Shown: positions 27,601 to 37,426 of the stretch, one piece after another
Layout of the letters: the number at the start of each line of letters is the position of its first letter
Numbering within the stretch: position 1 is the stretch's first letter
Source of the DNA: Torymus aiolomorphi
Lineage: Eukaryota; Arthropoda; Insecta; Hymenoptera; Torymidae
Direction: 5' to 3'
NCBI GenBank assembly: GCA_036365515.1
Contig: CM070873.1
Coordinates: 228,299,876-228,363,875, forward strand
DNA: 64,000 bases
Translations under genes and position numbers: made by a program
The notes under the pieces: model-generated
What the model was told of the DNA's origin: nothing
What the model saw: only the letters and a program-made list of their open reading frames with translations
The model's database searches: none

Positions 27601-30600
27601 AAGGACGACTATGATGAAAGAGACCCTGAGATCAGTGGCGGTAGTATCGAGGGTTTGGTGAAACCTTCAGCGCCAGCTGCCTCTGTCTACGCAAGACCAA
27701 GACCGCCGCCGAAACTTCGCAGACCGGTGCCTCTGCACGAGCAAGATAAATACGCCTACTCGACAAGCACAACTATTCGCTCTCCAATTGGTAATAAGCT
27801 TCTCGATTAATACATCACAACACTTTCGCCGCACGACAATATCTACTACGAAAAATAATAATTTTCAGATGAACCTCGTCGAAAGCCTGCCGTGGACGAT
27901 GTAGAAGAACCGCGTCGAAGACCCGCAGTTGATGATGTGACCGAGCCGCGCCGAAGACCCGCCGTCGACGATCTGACCGAACCGCGTCGCAGACCGGCAG
28001 TCGACGATATGACCGAGCCGCGTCGAAGACCCGCGGTTGACGATTTGATCGAGCCACGTCGCAGACCAGCAGTCGACGATGTGACCGAGCCGCGTCGAAG
28101 ACCCACAGTCGATGACCTGATCGAACCGCGTCGCAGACCCGCGGTCGAGGACCTGATTGAACCCCGCCGAAGACCGGTGGTCGACGACCTAGAGGAGCCA
28201 CGCAGAAGACCCGCTATGGACGATCTGGATGAGCCGCGTCGAAGACCCATCGACACGGACGAGCCACGAAGACGACCTGTAGTCGACAGTGTCGAGGAAA
28301 CACCTCGCAGAAGGCCAATGATCGCTGACAATGTCGAGGAACCGCGGCGTAGACCCGCTGACATGCTCGAGGAGGATGACTATTATGAAGACGAGATGGA
28401 GGAAGTGAGGCCCCGCTGGCAAATGAGAGGCAGGCCTTTAAGAGATAGAGATTTTCCCGATAAAAGATATCGCGATCGCCCCTTCAGGTAAGGTAACGTA
28501 CACGGCCACTCACCGGCTATCCTGCGACATCTCCATCTCATGCATACTCCTTCTACCGTCCTAACACTCATCAAACTTATCGCCTAATCCTCTCTGTTGT
28601 CTGCGGCCTTCTCACTGTTTTATATCTGTATGGATTATTTTTAATACAAAACATTTAAAAACTTTAGTTAACGAACAAACAGAATATGAAATTCCACGTT
28701 GTAAAATCATTTATTATTTGTATGTAAATTAGAGGTAGAATATGATGAAACATTAAATAATTGGTAAATATTTTGTTTTTCAAACGCAATAATTTGAATT
28801 TTGAAGTCATTAAAATATAACTGTAAAGTTGCTTTTATTCTAAAATAATATCAAGATTTAATAAAGCCTTTTTATAAACCCCTAGTTTTTACACCTACCT
28901 TCAACCCACATTTACACAAACAGCGTTTAATACAACTTTTGACCCTTAAAACAACGAAACAGAAAAGATATTAGTATTGTTGTTTTGTATTAGATAAGGG
29001 TATATCGCATGTCTATGAATGTTTAACTGTAATAACTAGCTACAATAATACTTTGTGAATTTCTATCTTTACTATTGCGATTGTGCCAAATTAAAATATT
29101 ATCAATAAACAATTCTCGATAACATCGTGGCTTGAGAGCTCACCTTTCATTCACACCATTTCGTAACTCTCGCTCTAATAAAGTCTTTGGCATTCCAGAT
29201 CTAGATACCGTGACGAAGAAGATGATGTGCGCCCACGTAAGCATTCAGAGAGATCAAGGGATCGATTTTACGAAAGAGAGCGCGAACGCGGTCCAGATCG
29301 CGGCCGCGATCGTTCCCTCGACCGTAGCAAGGACCGAGGCGTGGATCGCGATCGCACGCCTGCGCGAGGTCAGGATTCACCCGACAAATCGGACAGGTCA
29401 TCCATCTACGGCAGGCCAGCTGATCGAGATAGGGAAAGCGAGCGACCGCGCGTGCCGGTGAAATCGAAAGATCCTCAGGAAGTCACTGAGACGCCCAAGA
29501 AGCCCAACATTTACGACCGCAGCACCACCGAGAAGCCCGTGGCCACTACGACGCCAGAGGAACCCGAGAAGGAAACTCTGAATCCGCAGACAGAACCGAC
29601 GAAAGATCGAACACAAAAGTTCAGCTTTGTGCCCTCGCAGCCCAAGTCAGAGGCACAGCTCCAGTTGCAACAACAACAGCAGCAGCAACAACAACCACAA
29701 CAGCAGCAACAACAACCACAACAGCAGCAGCAACAACAGACACAACAACAACAGCAACAGGTGCAACAACCACAACAGCAACAGAAACACTCACAAGCTC
29801 AGTACCACAAGACACCAGAAGTAACGACTGAGAAGGAAGCTCCTCAGAAGTACTGGAAACCAACGTCTCCACCGGAAAACCAAAATCATGAAAAGGTTGA
29901 GGAACCCAGTGAAGATTATGGATCCGAATATTACGATGAGGCCGAAGAGCCAGCGATAGTTCCGATGCCTCCGCCTCGTCCAACTATTCGTGTGATAAAG
30001 CGTCCCTTCCTGCCATCACGAGGTGGCAATCCAAATCCCCGAGGTCTTTCCCCCGTTGGATCGAAAGCTCCATCATCACCTAGACGAGAAGAAAATCCAA
30101 TAAAGCACTATATTAAGCCCCAGACTACCACCGTAGCTTACACGCCCGAAGAAGACGTAAAATCTGGATTGCAAGAAGACTATCGCAACAAAAATCGCAA
30201 TTACGATAGTAAGCAGCAGAATTACAATAACTACAAAAACAACCAACAACCCGATTTGATTCAAAAGGAGCTGCAACCGACAAACGACAATTACGATGTA
30301 TCTGTCACTAGACCAGAGTTACGCAGACCAGAACCGGAGATTCCCAAGAGACGACCGGAAACTCAAGAGGTAACAGTTCCACAGAAGAGCACTAGCTGGA
30401 ATAATGATTACGCAGTCCAAGAGCAAAACAACGAAGCCAGTAATCAAGGCATTGATCAGCAAAATAGGGGAATCACTCGCCAACACCAATCTGAGAACAC
30501 AAATCTTTTCAGCTCGTCTTATAAAAATGAAGATCCACAAGAACAGCTGGCTTTGAATGGCAATTACAAGGCCAAACAGAAGATCAACGAAGTGACGCAT

Positions 30601-31038
30601 CATAATCTTCAAGACATACCAGAAAGCGAATACGACGTTACATTAAACGAGGCACTGACACCAAACTTAAGTCAAGAGCCAAACCTACCTAGTGGATTCG
30701 TACTTCCATTGCATCGGCAATTGGGAAGAGACACGATCTTACAGCCATCCGAGAACACATACAAATTTTCGCGACCGCTAAATGCTCAACAGCATCAGCA
30801 GCAGAAACAGCAGCAACGACAGCTGGCACAGCATCAAGTCCAGCAACAAGTGCAAACCCAACAGGTGCCGCAACAATCTGCTTTTATTCCCAGCACCCAA
30901 TTCGGGCAATCGGCGGCATTATCTCGAAATTCAGAACGCGGTAAGACCGTCTATTTTAGAACACCGGAAACCATTCAAATTAGCGGGACCCAATATAGAC
31001 AGCAAAGAGGTCATTGGGGTGATTATACTGGATTTTGA
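7894..31038 (+). CDS. Secreted peritrophin-like chitin-binding protein (CPAP1-like, one CBM14 domain), seven coding exons
   Basis: Coding exons are 7894-7930, 13567-13697, 16680-16898, 26500-27122, 27597-27790, 27869-28487 and 29199-31038. Together they make 3663 nt, 1220 residues plus TGA. Every junction is GT/AG and keeps the frame. Residues 1 to about 26 form a signal peptide (MRERRW, then a Leu/Ile/Ala core ending near DAVKA). Next come a Thr-rich stretch, a conserved pre-domain (PQIDYIWDPNLPRELNGYNL) and one chitin-binding type-2 domain with six cysteines at residues 113, 128, 134, 144, 157 and 165. The long tail is low complexity: Thr-rich linker, Asp/Arg/Tyr mixed-charge region, about 14 EPRRRP repeats, and polyQ at about 761-805. 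No membrane helix follows the signal peptide. Known of the family: single-CBM14 secreted proteins (CPAP1) bind chitin in cuticle or other chitinous matrix. The CPAP1 subgroup is not assigned. A non-coding first exon must lie upstream, since an acceptor precedes the ATG by 10 nt. Confidence 0.9.
7931..13566 (+). other. Intron 1 of the CPAP1-like gene
   Basis: The 5.6-kb intron is GT...AG. CpG-dense blocks at about 8820-10000, 11280-11960 and 12540-13120 alternate with AT-rich DNA; these blocks are candidate regulatory regions by composition only. Several open frames overlap in different frames on both strands in these blocks and none has splice or domain support. Confidence 0.7.
13567..13697 (+). 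CDS. CPAP1-like gene, coding exon 2 (end of signal peptide, Thr-rich linker)
   Basis: The acceptor TTACAG ends at 13566 and the donor GTACGG starts at 13698. The exon encodes GLLIAIAVSDAVKA (end of the signal peptide), then a basic and Thr-rich linker with a run of threonines and an acidic end (DDEVE). Length 131 nt; it ends in phase 0. Confidence 0.87.
13698..16679 (+). other. Intron 2 of the CPAP1-like gene
   Basis: The 3.0-kb intron has a CpG-rich centre at about 14030-15770 and AT-rich flanks, ending in a strong polypyrimidine tract before the CBM14 exon. No supported gene was seen inside. Confidence 0.7.
16680..16898 (+). CDS. CPAP1-like gene, coding exon 3 (pre-domain and first half of CBM14)
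   Basis: The exon is 73 codons between a strong polypyrimidine tract with CAG and the donor GTAAAG. It carries the motif IDYIWDPNLPRELNGYNLSE, a Tyr/Pro-rich stretch, and the first two CBM14 cysteines in FKCDGLHDGFYASVPHKCQ (residues 111-129). The GC content and codon use contrast strongly with the AT-rich intron on its left side. It ends in phase 0 at Gln129. Confidence 0.92.
18644..18684. repeat. (GT)n(TA)n microsatellite
   Basis: About 17 GT units are followed by TATATATA within intron 3. Confidence 0.95.
18756..18780. promoter_or_regulatory. Inverted pair of CArG-type boxes forming a 10-bp hairpin
   Basis: CCTTATTAGG, then TCGCG, then CCTAATAAGG. Each arm fits the CC(A/T)6GG consensus of SRF-type MADS factors, and the arms are perfect reverse complements. 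The regulatory role is inference from the motif only. Confidence 0.4.
24370..25088. mobile_element. 719-bp TIR element with internal tRNA-like unit, copy 1
   Basis: The termini CACGGAGAGAAATTTT and AAAATTTCTCTCCGTG are perfect inverted repeats. Subterminal palindromes (ACCAAGGTGCCTTGGT on the left, ACCAAGGCACTTTGGT on the right) and repeated ACCA/TGGT motifs could bind a transposase. TA flanks both ends. It has no protein-coding frame. Copy 2 lies at 46902-47619; I count about 14 differences by eye (roughly 98% identity). Termini and length fit a MITE mobilised in trans. Confidence 0.85.
24772..24843 (+). ncRNA. tRNA-like unit inside the TIR element, copy 1 (degenerate, pol III promoter-like)
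   Basis: A 72-nt segment lines up with a tRNA. It has an A box TGGCGCAGTCGG that fits TRGCNNAGTNGG, a B box GGATCGAATCC one base from GGTTCGANTCC, and a seven-T run at 24848-24854 as a possible pol III terminator. The anticodon loop CTCTCAA would give CTC. The acceptor ends do not pair (GCTTCCG with TTCCGTA), and the D and anticodon stems have mismatches, so it is not a working tRNA as read. Transcription is unproven. Confidence 0.6.
26283..26298. repeat. 16-bp perfect palindrome
   Basis: TATTGATCGATCAATA is a perfect palindrome near the 3' end of intron 3. No known role. Confidence 0.6.
26500..27122 (+). CDS. CPAP1-like gene, coding exon 4 (second half of CBM14, then Asp/Arg mixed-charge region)
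   Basis: The exon starts VYHHCLFGTRYDFLCANF and carries the last four CBM14 cysteines (134, 144, 157, 165), ending VDCANSKKYW. A Ser/Thr block follows, then Pro/Arg (PPRRRRPPPRR), a Tyr/Asp block (YDYYDEDYYDDDYD) and alternating Asp-Arg runs (DRDRDRDYRHRDFRDRDRDR) to residue 336. The donor GTACAA follows codon fragment AG at 27121-27122. The GCGATC-rich repeats leave other frames open by composition; those are not genes. Confidence 0.92.
27123..27596 (+). other. Intron 4 of the CPAP1-like gene
   Basis: The 474-nt intron runs from GTACAA to TTTTTTAG. It is AT-rich and I see nothing else in it. The exon 4 frame runs on into the intron for about 16 codons before a stop, so intron retention would truncate the protein. 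Confidence 0.7.
27597..27790 (+). CDS. CPAP1-like gene, coding exon 5
   Basis: The acceptor TTTTTTAG ends at 27596 and the donor GTAATA starts at 27791. The exon begins RFKDDYDERDPEISGGSIEG, followed by a Pro/Arg-rich linker (residues about 337-401). No cysteines and no recognised domain. It is joined because it restores the Arg codon split at 27122 and leads in phase into the repeat exon. Confidence 0.85.
27869..28487 (+). CDS. CPAP1-like gene, coding exon 6 (EPRRRP 12-residue tandem repeats)
   Basis: The acceptor ATTTTCAG ends at 27868 and the donor GTAAGG starts at 28488. About 14 tandem copies of a 12-residue unit, consensus VDDLxEPRRRPA, cover residues 402 to about 570; the last copies lose phase or length. 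An acidic stretch (EEDDYYEDEMEEV) and a basic end (RDRDFPDKRYRDRPF) follow. The DNA period is 36 bp. The unit is strongly charged and has no cysteine. Open frames on the opposite strand are by-products of the repeat. Confidence 0.9.
27873..28355 (+). repeat. 36-bp coding minisatellite (EPRRRP unit)
   Basis: About 13-14 units of 36 bp are visible, each built around a GAGCCGCGTCGAAGACCC-like core. They lie inside coding exon 6 and stay in frame. Units differ mostly at the two variable residues before EPRRRP and in synonymous positions, so the array is old enough to have diverged but keeps its length in multiples of 3. Confidence 0.9.
28488..29198 (+). other. Intron 6 of the CPAP1-like gene
   Basis: The 711-nt intron runs from GTAAGG to CATTCCAG and is AT-rich. 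No other feature was seen. The 78-nt intron 5 (27791-27868) is the shortest of the gene. Confidence 0.7.
29199..31038 (+). CDS. CPAP1-like gene, coding exon 7 (Arg/Asp-rich, polyQ, disordered C-terminus)
   Basis: The acceptor CATTCCAG ends at 29198 and the stop TGA is at 31036-31038. The exon encodes residues 608-1220: Arg/Asp/Glu-rich (RSRYRDEEDD, then RDRSLDRSKDR), a Pro/Thr/Glu region, a long Gln tract at about 761-805 broken by Pro, Thr and Val, then Asn/Gln/Pro-rich sequence with no cysteine and no membrane helix. A second Gln-rich patch lies near 30782-30880. The protein ends GDYTGF. Confidence 0.9.
29656..29800 (+). repeat. CAG/CAA polyglutamine tract in exon 7
   Basis: A mixed CAG/CAA run encodes mostly Gln with interspersed Pro, Thr and Val at residues about 761-805 of the chitin-binding protein. 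CAA interruptions are frequent. Confidence 0.9.
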
Positions 31039-31594
31039 ATCGTTACTGAAGCTGTGAAACTTTCTGAGATTAATTTTTATTGATTATTTGGTCATACTTT
31101 GAACGAAGGAGAACGTAGTGGTCGACAGCGTTATTGGCTTTACAATAACAAATCGATGATAAAGTATCGATGTTTTTAGGACCTTAAAGCGTGATGATTC
31201 AAAAGATGATGTAAGGTTCTAAAAAACGATACCAAGAAAGGAATTTAGAGATCGATAAGTATGAAGTATGTTATTAATATTTTACTGAAATTTTAACTTT
31301 TGGTTGGTTTAAAAGAAGTTTCGAATATTTTTACTATGTAGTGTAAGAACTTTGCTACACATGAAAATTTAACTTTCATATGCTATTAATAACATGCTTT
31401 TCATTTAAGAAGAATATATTTATATACGATGCATAAGGCTAAGAGAACGAAAATTAATTTGTATATGAAATAAGAATGAAAAAGTTCCAAAAGTGCGTGG
31501 AACTTTTGGTAAAAAATGTTACGGAAATTTGATAAATATAAATTTCAAATTCTGAGTCTGGAAAGCGTTTAATTCGGACTACTTATACAGAAAA

Positions 31595-31600
31595 AATAAA
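31595..31600 (+). other. Candidate polyadenylation signal of the CPAP1-like gene
   Basis: The first AATAAA I see downstream of the stop lies 557 nt after TGA, in AT-rich sequence. A further AATAAA is at 32626-32631. Which one is used cannot be told from sequence alone. Confidence 0.45.
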
Positions 31601-34600
31601 TCTGTATTGTTTTATTCGTATTGCATAACATACCGCCTATTCGTGATACGTAAATCTGATGATATACTCAATATGAAATATACTCACTAGTAAGCAACAC
31701 TTGCTACTTAATGATTCGTAATTTGTTATGGTGCAGAATTTATTAGAATACGAGACATTATAAATGCGTTAAACTGATTCTTAAAAGTTACATTTTTTTA
31801 TCATAAAAACGAATATAAGGTATTATATAACCGTTATGTTATAGAAATTATTATTAATTGTACTTCATGTATACGTTTACATGATAATATGTATTTCGAT
31901 TTATGAAATACTTTGGTATGTAGATCTCGTCATCAGAAGATTAAAAAAATTATGGAATTTGACTATTTTAATAATCAAATTTATCTCACGTTCGATGAAA
32001 TTACTCATGCAATTTCGGAAAAATTGATAATTGAGAATATACGTAATTTAAAGTAACATAGATTACGTATGTTTGATATTTACAACAGTAAGTTGTTTCA
32101 TTTGTGCAATACTTATCATATTATCTGAAATATAAAGTTGGTCTATTACAATGAATGTTATATTTTAAATTTAAGAAAAATCTAATTTTACAAAATGCGT
32201 AAATGTCGAACTTTCATTCAAACGTTGTAAATACAATAGGACTTGTAACGAAACTAATGATACCTTTGCGATTAAATTATTTTTACTTGCAAATTGTAGC
32301 ACGTGAGCCATTTATAAATCGAAATCTAAACTCAATACGTAATGACAGTTTAATATCGCGGTTGTCGCTGCTGACAATCCTGAGTAACATTAAGATTTTT
32401 AATGCGTGCATTTTTTGTTTTGAACTTTATGTAAATTATGTCAATATATTATATTGTAAAAGATTGTGACTTATGTTATTGATTTACAACATCCATCCTC
32501 AACTCCAGTAATTCAAAGTATATTAATATTTAACAATTTAATTTTAATTTATTCTTTAAAAAATGGACGCTATAAATTCATCAAGTAAATCTACTTTACC
32601 GACACCACTTTTCAAAAACGTTATCAATAAAAAACACTGATAGAATTATATTTGAACTTTCAAAAGGTATTAAAATAATTTGTTTTTAATGTAGATAAAA
32701 ATTTTGTTTATCTTAATCGATCTTTAAGAAACAATCAAAGACTATATTCGTTGTAATTATTTATTGGCTAATATAAAAAAAAATAGTTTTAAAATTTCAC
32801 ATAAAAGTATGCAGTTAGTCAGCGAAAAACTTTGTTGAAAAGGTTTTATATTAAGAATAAAACAACACTATAAAATTAAAGCTAAGTACTATACTTATAT
32901 ATTTATAACAAAACTGAAAGAAAACTAACCTTTGTACCAACTTGACCTTATAATCGGCGAGTGAATGGACGCAAAAGCCTGATTTATTTTCATTTTTTTG
33001 AAAGACTTCATTTTCTGAGATTTGCATAAATTAAAATCACTAAATAGTCCACAAATATCACAACAAATCGATACTATTTAAATTGAAACATTAACACTTT
33101 TATCCTCCAAGTGTAAGACTGTCAAAACAAAACTTTTGTCCTTTAATCTCGATCCTCGATCGATTGGCGGTTACAGACAGAAATCAGGGTCTTTCAAGGA
33201 GCAGGTGTACGACTTGAACTGTGCGGCACATGCGGCAGTGATTTGCATTCTACTTCAATTCCGTGAATAAAAAAGAGCGGTACATTTGAACGGTCTTCCT
33301 TCTGCAATATTATATTTCAGTTTCCAAAGCTTGTTTTTAAAATAAATTTTTCAAATTTCAAAAATTTTAAATTTATAATATAACATTAAAAAGAATTAAA
33401 AGTAAAAATAAATCATTAACAAAAATTATTTATAAAAAGTATTTTTAAGTTATAAAAAATGTTTGTATCTTCATTAATTAGTCTTAATAACTTAAACATA
33501 TATTGAATATAGAAATACTAATAATACTTAATAACTTACCTGATATAGTTATTAATAAGCTGTTTTTACAGTTTTGATTTAAAATAAGAATATATGTTTT
33601 TATATCATAAATATGAAGAAACTTATTAAATGTAACTTCTATTCATTTTTAAACAATAATCTATGAAATCAATGTCAATTAAATTAATTTATTAGAATTT
33701 GTAAATATATAGTGATTTGACAATGAGAGAAATTAATTTATCTTTGTTTAGACTAATTTCATTTTAGAAATTTTATTTGTTTTTTTACCAACAGGTAGTT
33801 TTTTATCTTGATTAGTAATATCAACTATTCATTTATGTAGAATATTTTCCAATTAGATTCATTAAACGTTTCAATAAGTAATCTATTTAAAAATAGTATA
33901 ATTGTAATAGTTCACTATATATCTACCATATTTAAAGTTTATGTTTCTTACTAAATAAATAACTAACAAAATTGTGTTGATTGCCATTTTAACATTTTTA
34001 ATTTATTTAAAACTTATATCAAATTGTGATTGTTTTTAGTTACAAAATTCTGGCACTTTTTAATGATAAATCACTAAACAAAATAAATGCTCTATGATCG
34101 CATCAATTGACAATTGTTCAAAATCTTAAGATAGGCAAATTGATGATTAATATAAGTCATTTAGAAAAAACATACATCACAGAGTAAAGTATATATAAAA
34201 TATCATGATAATACGATTACATATAATACTTGTAGACTGATTAATTTAAAAAGATAAGGTAGTTTTATCACAAATGCAGTGATCTTACTAGACAATTTGG
34301 TTGATGTTTTTAATACGTGCAGTCTGCAAGTTTTGATTATGTCATCGTAGTACCATAAAAGGCATCAACAGTAATGGTACCCAGTCGAATACATAATTGC
34401 AACATTTCATAAGGTGAATAATAACAAATAAGTGAAAATATCAATTCTTGCGATAACAGTTTTCACTTGCAGATAGTAATAATTCTTTATAAAAAGTCTC
34501 GTGCTCCTCTAATTTTAAAAATCTGGTCCTCTTGTAATCAATATAAAATTATCCAATATTTTTACATGATAATACAGCTGTTATTCAAAATGTATACAGG

Positions 34601-35783
34601 CGATGTGCAATGCAACTTAAGATTCCTAGTTAAAACATAAATATTTACCATTATTTGTTTTAGTTGTGAATATGAAAACTACTCTCTTTGGCCATTAGGA
34701 AGAATCCATTAAAAACAACATACAGTTCTGTCTGTCTTAGTGAACATATTAAATAGTAATTCAGCAAGTTGTGCTCTCCCATAAAATCAAGCGAACTTTA
34801 TAAAAATGTATGGATCTCCATTAAATTTATTTTCTTTGCAACAAGTGGTAGCTTTTTTATCGCATAATCTGTTATCAAAGCAGGATGCCTACTGAAAATA
34901 TTTTGAAAATTAAGATCCTAAATGGTAAAAAATATCGAGAAAAATATTAAATGATTATTTTTATAGTAATACATATTAATTTGTAAAATAATGTCTATTA
35001 CATGATTTATAAAATGTATAAATTTTGGATATTTTATGAATCAGTAGACATCCATATAATAGTAGAACAATCATCATTAGCGTATCCCTTTTGAGAACTG
35101 ATTAGGGACGTTTAGCAGTCTTCTAATCAGACAAACATGATAAAATAATCTTTAATACAAATTAGCTACGCTATATAAACAATTTGTGGCATGGCAAGAA
35201 TGCACTTGAAATTATTAAAACAAGTTATTTACAAATATTATTCAATACATAAAAAGTTAGACAAGTACATTTACACTCTTAACATTAATTTGGTATGAAT
35301 GTATAATTCTGCATTAAAAAAGTCGATTCCAAAACCTATTAAAGTCATGTGACAAGTTCACGAATGTATTTGTCTAAGAGTTAACCTGTTATGCAAAAAT
35401 AATGTCAACGAATAACAGAACAATTAAAAATCAATGTTATTTTAAAATCGTAACTGAATCCGAACAACTCTTTCAAAGAAATCGATATAAAAAATAGTTT
35501 CAATTCTACGCTCCACTGGAAAGTTTACAAGGCTTTAAAGTAAAGCAAAAATCAATATCAATGTACAAAATTGTAACTTAATTGTACCAACCATATCGGT
35601 AATCACATAACACGCCTCGCATTCCCGATAACAGAAGCGAAACCGTGCTCTTACATGCTATATAAAATTGGATACTTGCAATTCGTCAGTGGTCTCGGGC
35701 ACCATGTCAAGAGTATTTAAAGATTCAATTACCACATCGTTATCCTAGAAACGTACAGAATATTATGTGAAACTACTGACCCG

Positions 35784-35789
35784 TTTATT
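35784..35789 (-). other. Candidate polyadenylation signal for the EGF-like gene
   Basis: TTTATT on the plus strand is AATAAA on the minus strand, about 825 nt after the stop codon. Several other AT-rich candidates lie further on, so the assignment is weak. Confidence 0.3.
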
Positions 35790-36451
35790 TATTCATTATA
35801 TAAAAAAAGTATATCCTTAGCGCAATCTTCTCACACGATTGTATTAAATGCAGTTCTTAGTCCCTCCTCTGCCTATAATCCCACTATCGATGTACATAAA
35901 TATAACGCGAGTGACCATGCGAGCATAGTTTCCCTCTTTACATACATTTATACAGCCTCTCCCAGTTCCTCACCTGTGCAACGCGATTAAAAATTTTTTT
36001 TTCTCTAAAAGTGCAGTACATATACATGATAAAAACCACCGATTCCACTCTCTCCCTCTTTCTCCACTATATCGGAATAGAAAATTCTCACTATTAAAAA
36101 TCTACAAAACTACGATACGTATTTTCATGAGGAAACTATGCCTCCCACAGAAACTCCTTCACATTTGGCCTTTTTCTTTTAAGCTGTACACGAAACTTTC
36201 TCTATAGTTCGACCGCCATCGCCGCCGTTCGACGACGACGACGGCGGCGACGCCTCAACCAACCGCCTCCGACGTTTTCGCGAACAATCGGCTATGCATA
36301 ACACTTACACACTCACACACATACACACACACGCACATACACAGACAGATAGGCGCGAGGGCGCGCACACACAATCGCGCGCATCCGCCTCCTTCCGCAA
36401 TCTCACTTTTGCCGACTTTTGCGTATAAGTTCGTGCGCGCCAGTGTGGGTG

Positions 36452-36474
36452 GACGACGACGACGACGACGACGA
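36452..36474. repeat. (GAC)n trinucleotide repeat
   Basis: Seven or more GAC units lie in the probable 3' UTR of the EGF-like gene. Confidence 0.9.
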
Positions 36475-36613
36475 CCCCGAGAGAGTGCCCAGAGTAAAAG
36501 CGCATCAATGGTATTTCGGTATATGGTATGTGGATTTATCTCCTTCGTCTTTCTTTCACGCGCACACATGCGAGGCTTCAATGAACGTTCTCGATGTAGT
36601 GCACGCGGTAGTT

Positions 36614-36795
36614 CTACGCGATCGGCGGATCGTCGTCGTCGGTGTCGTCCCTCGTCACCAGCACGCTGCCGTAGCGGTTCTGGCGAAACTGCCGGAATCG
36701 CTGCAACCACTTGTATCGCCGCGCGCCGAAGTACGCCAGTGCGCCGAACAATATCAGGCAGGTAGGCACCAACAGGATCGCCGCCACTGAGTTGC
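36614..36795 (-). CDS. Transmembrane and cytoplasmic-tail exon of the EGF-like membrane protein gene
   Basis: The acceptor CTTTCAG ends at 36796 and the exon completes the Gly codon split by the 270-nt intron. It encodes one membrane helix, then ARRYKWLQRFRQFRQNRYGS and an Asp-rich end. The GTC/GAC trinucleotide run in the coding DNA explains the acidic tail. Confidence 0.84.
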
Positions 36796-37311
36796 CTGAA
36801 AGTATAAGGGTGAATCGGTCAGTGGCTTTGTGCCCAGAGTGCAGGAGAAATTGAGGCTTTTGGCCTGCGTGCAGTGGTTACTGTTGAATAATATAATAAA
36901 CTTCTTTACAAAATGAACAATTTGTGTTTTCTCTTTTTTTTAAATTAAGATCTTTCTACGTGAAGTTATTGCAACGCATCAAAATTAATAATTTTTGTTG
37001 TAAAAATAACTACTGAAAATATGTAAAACTGGGATTATTTATTTTCGAGCGATTATGAGTATTACCTCCTTGAGTTTCCGTGCTTGCTTCCGCATCAGGT
37101 TTTGCGTTGTACTTATTTATTGTCGGAGGTTCAGTTGATGGTTTTTGTTTTTCTGTACATACTCCGCCTACATACTCGTATCCTTGTATACATTGACAGT
37201 ATGGAGTAACATTGGCATCTGGCTGCACGCATCTTTCATTCACCCCGCAATTGTAGTCGATCATTTCATCATTTTTGCAAGGTTTCTGAAGATTGCTGCC
37301 ACCAACCTTAC
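36614..37311 (-). CDS. Single-pass membrane protein with one EGF-like domain (last two coding exons; 5' end missing)
   Basis: The exons, in transcript order, are 37311-37066 and 36795-36614, stop TAG at 36616-36614. The upstream exon follows a T-rich acceptor and starts with the last two bases of a Gly codon. It encodes a six-cysteine EGF-like module with spacing C-9-C-5-C-10-C-1-C-10-C (CKNDEMIDYNC through YVGGVC), then a Pro/Thr/Glu stalk. After a phase-1 intron, the last exon encodes a hydrophobic helix (VAAILLVPTCLILFGALAYFG), a basic Arg/Gln juxtamembrane segment and a short acidic tail (DDTDDDDPPIA). This predicts extracellular EGF and cytoplasmic C-terminus. About 142 residues are visible. 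No signal-peptide exon could be identified; it must lie above 37312. I do not recognise the orthologue. Confidence 0.82.
37066..37311 (-). CDS. EGF-like exon of the membrane protein gene
   Basis: The acceptor AG is at 37313-37312 and the donor GTAATA starts at 37065 on the minus strand. The 246-nt exon has phase 1 at both ends, which is typical of EGF-module exons. It contains all six EGF cysteines and the extracellular stalk (KPSTEPPTINKYN, DAEASTETQG). Confidence 0.85.
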
Positions 37312-37426
37312 CTAAAAAAACAACACAACTTCTATTAGTTTCATGTAACGTAGTTTTAGTTTTAAAAATAAGATTAGATATCTGAAATTGTGGTACACCC
37401 GCAGCCACTAAAAATGATTATTTAAG

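Larger units (their letters stand above)
31039..36613. other. 3' flanks of the convergent CPAP1-like and EGF-like genes
   Basis: AT-rich throughout to about 36.2 kb, with no supported exon. It holds the 3' UTRs of both genes. A 10-bp hairpin with AAAAGTTCCA and TGGAACTTTT arms is at 31480-31507. CA-rich and CGA repeats near 36300-36475 precede the EGF gene stop codon. Confidence 0.6.

Noticed and set aside
27846..28364. Minus-strand frames of 172 and 128 codons over the EPRRRP repeats
   Set aside because: Any multiple-of-3 repeat keeps other frames open; these peptides (GLRRGS..SSTA, or RSxRRxxVxD) are artefacts of the 36-bp unit.
36305..36710. Frames of 118-151 codons on both strands around the EGF gene stop
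   Set aside because: Overlap CA and GAC repeats and the true last exon in other frames; the spliced frame with TM helix and TAG at 36616-36614 explains the region.
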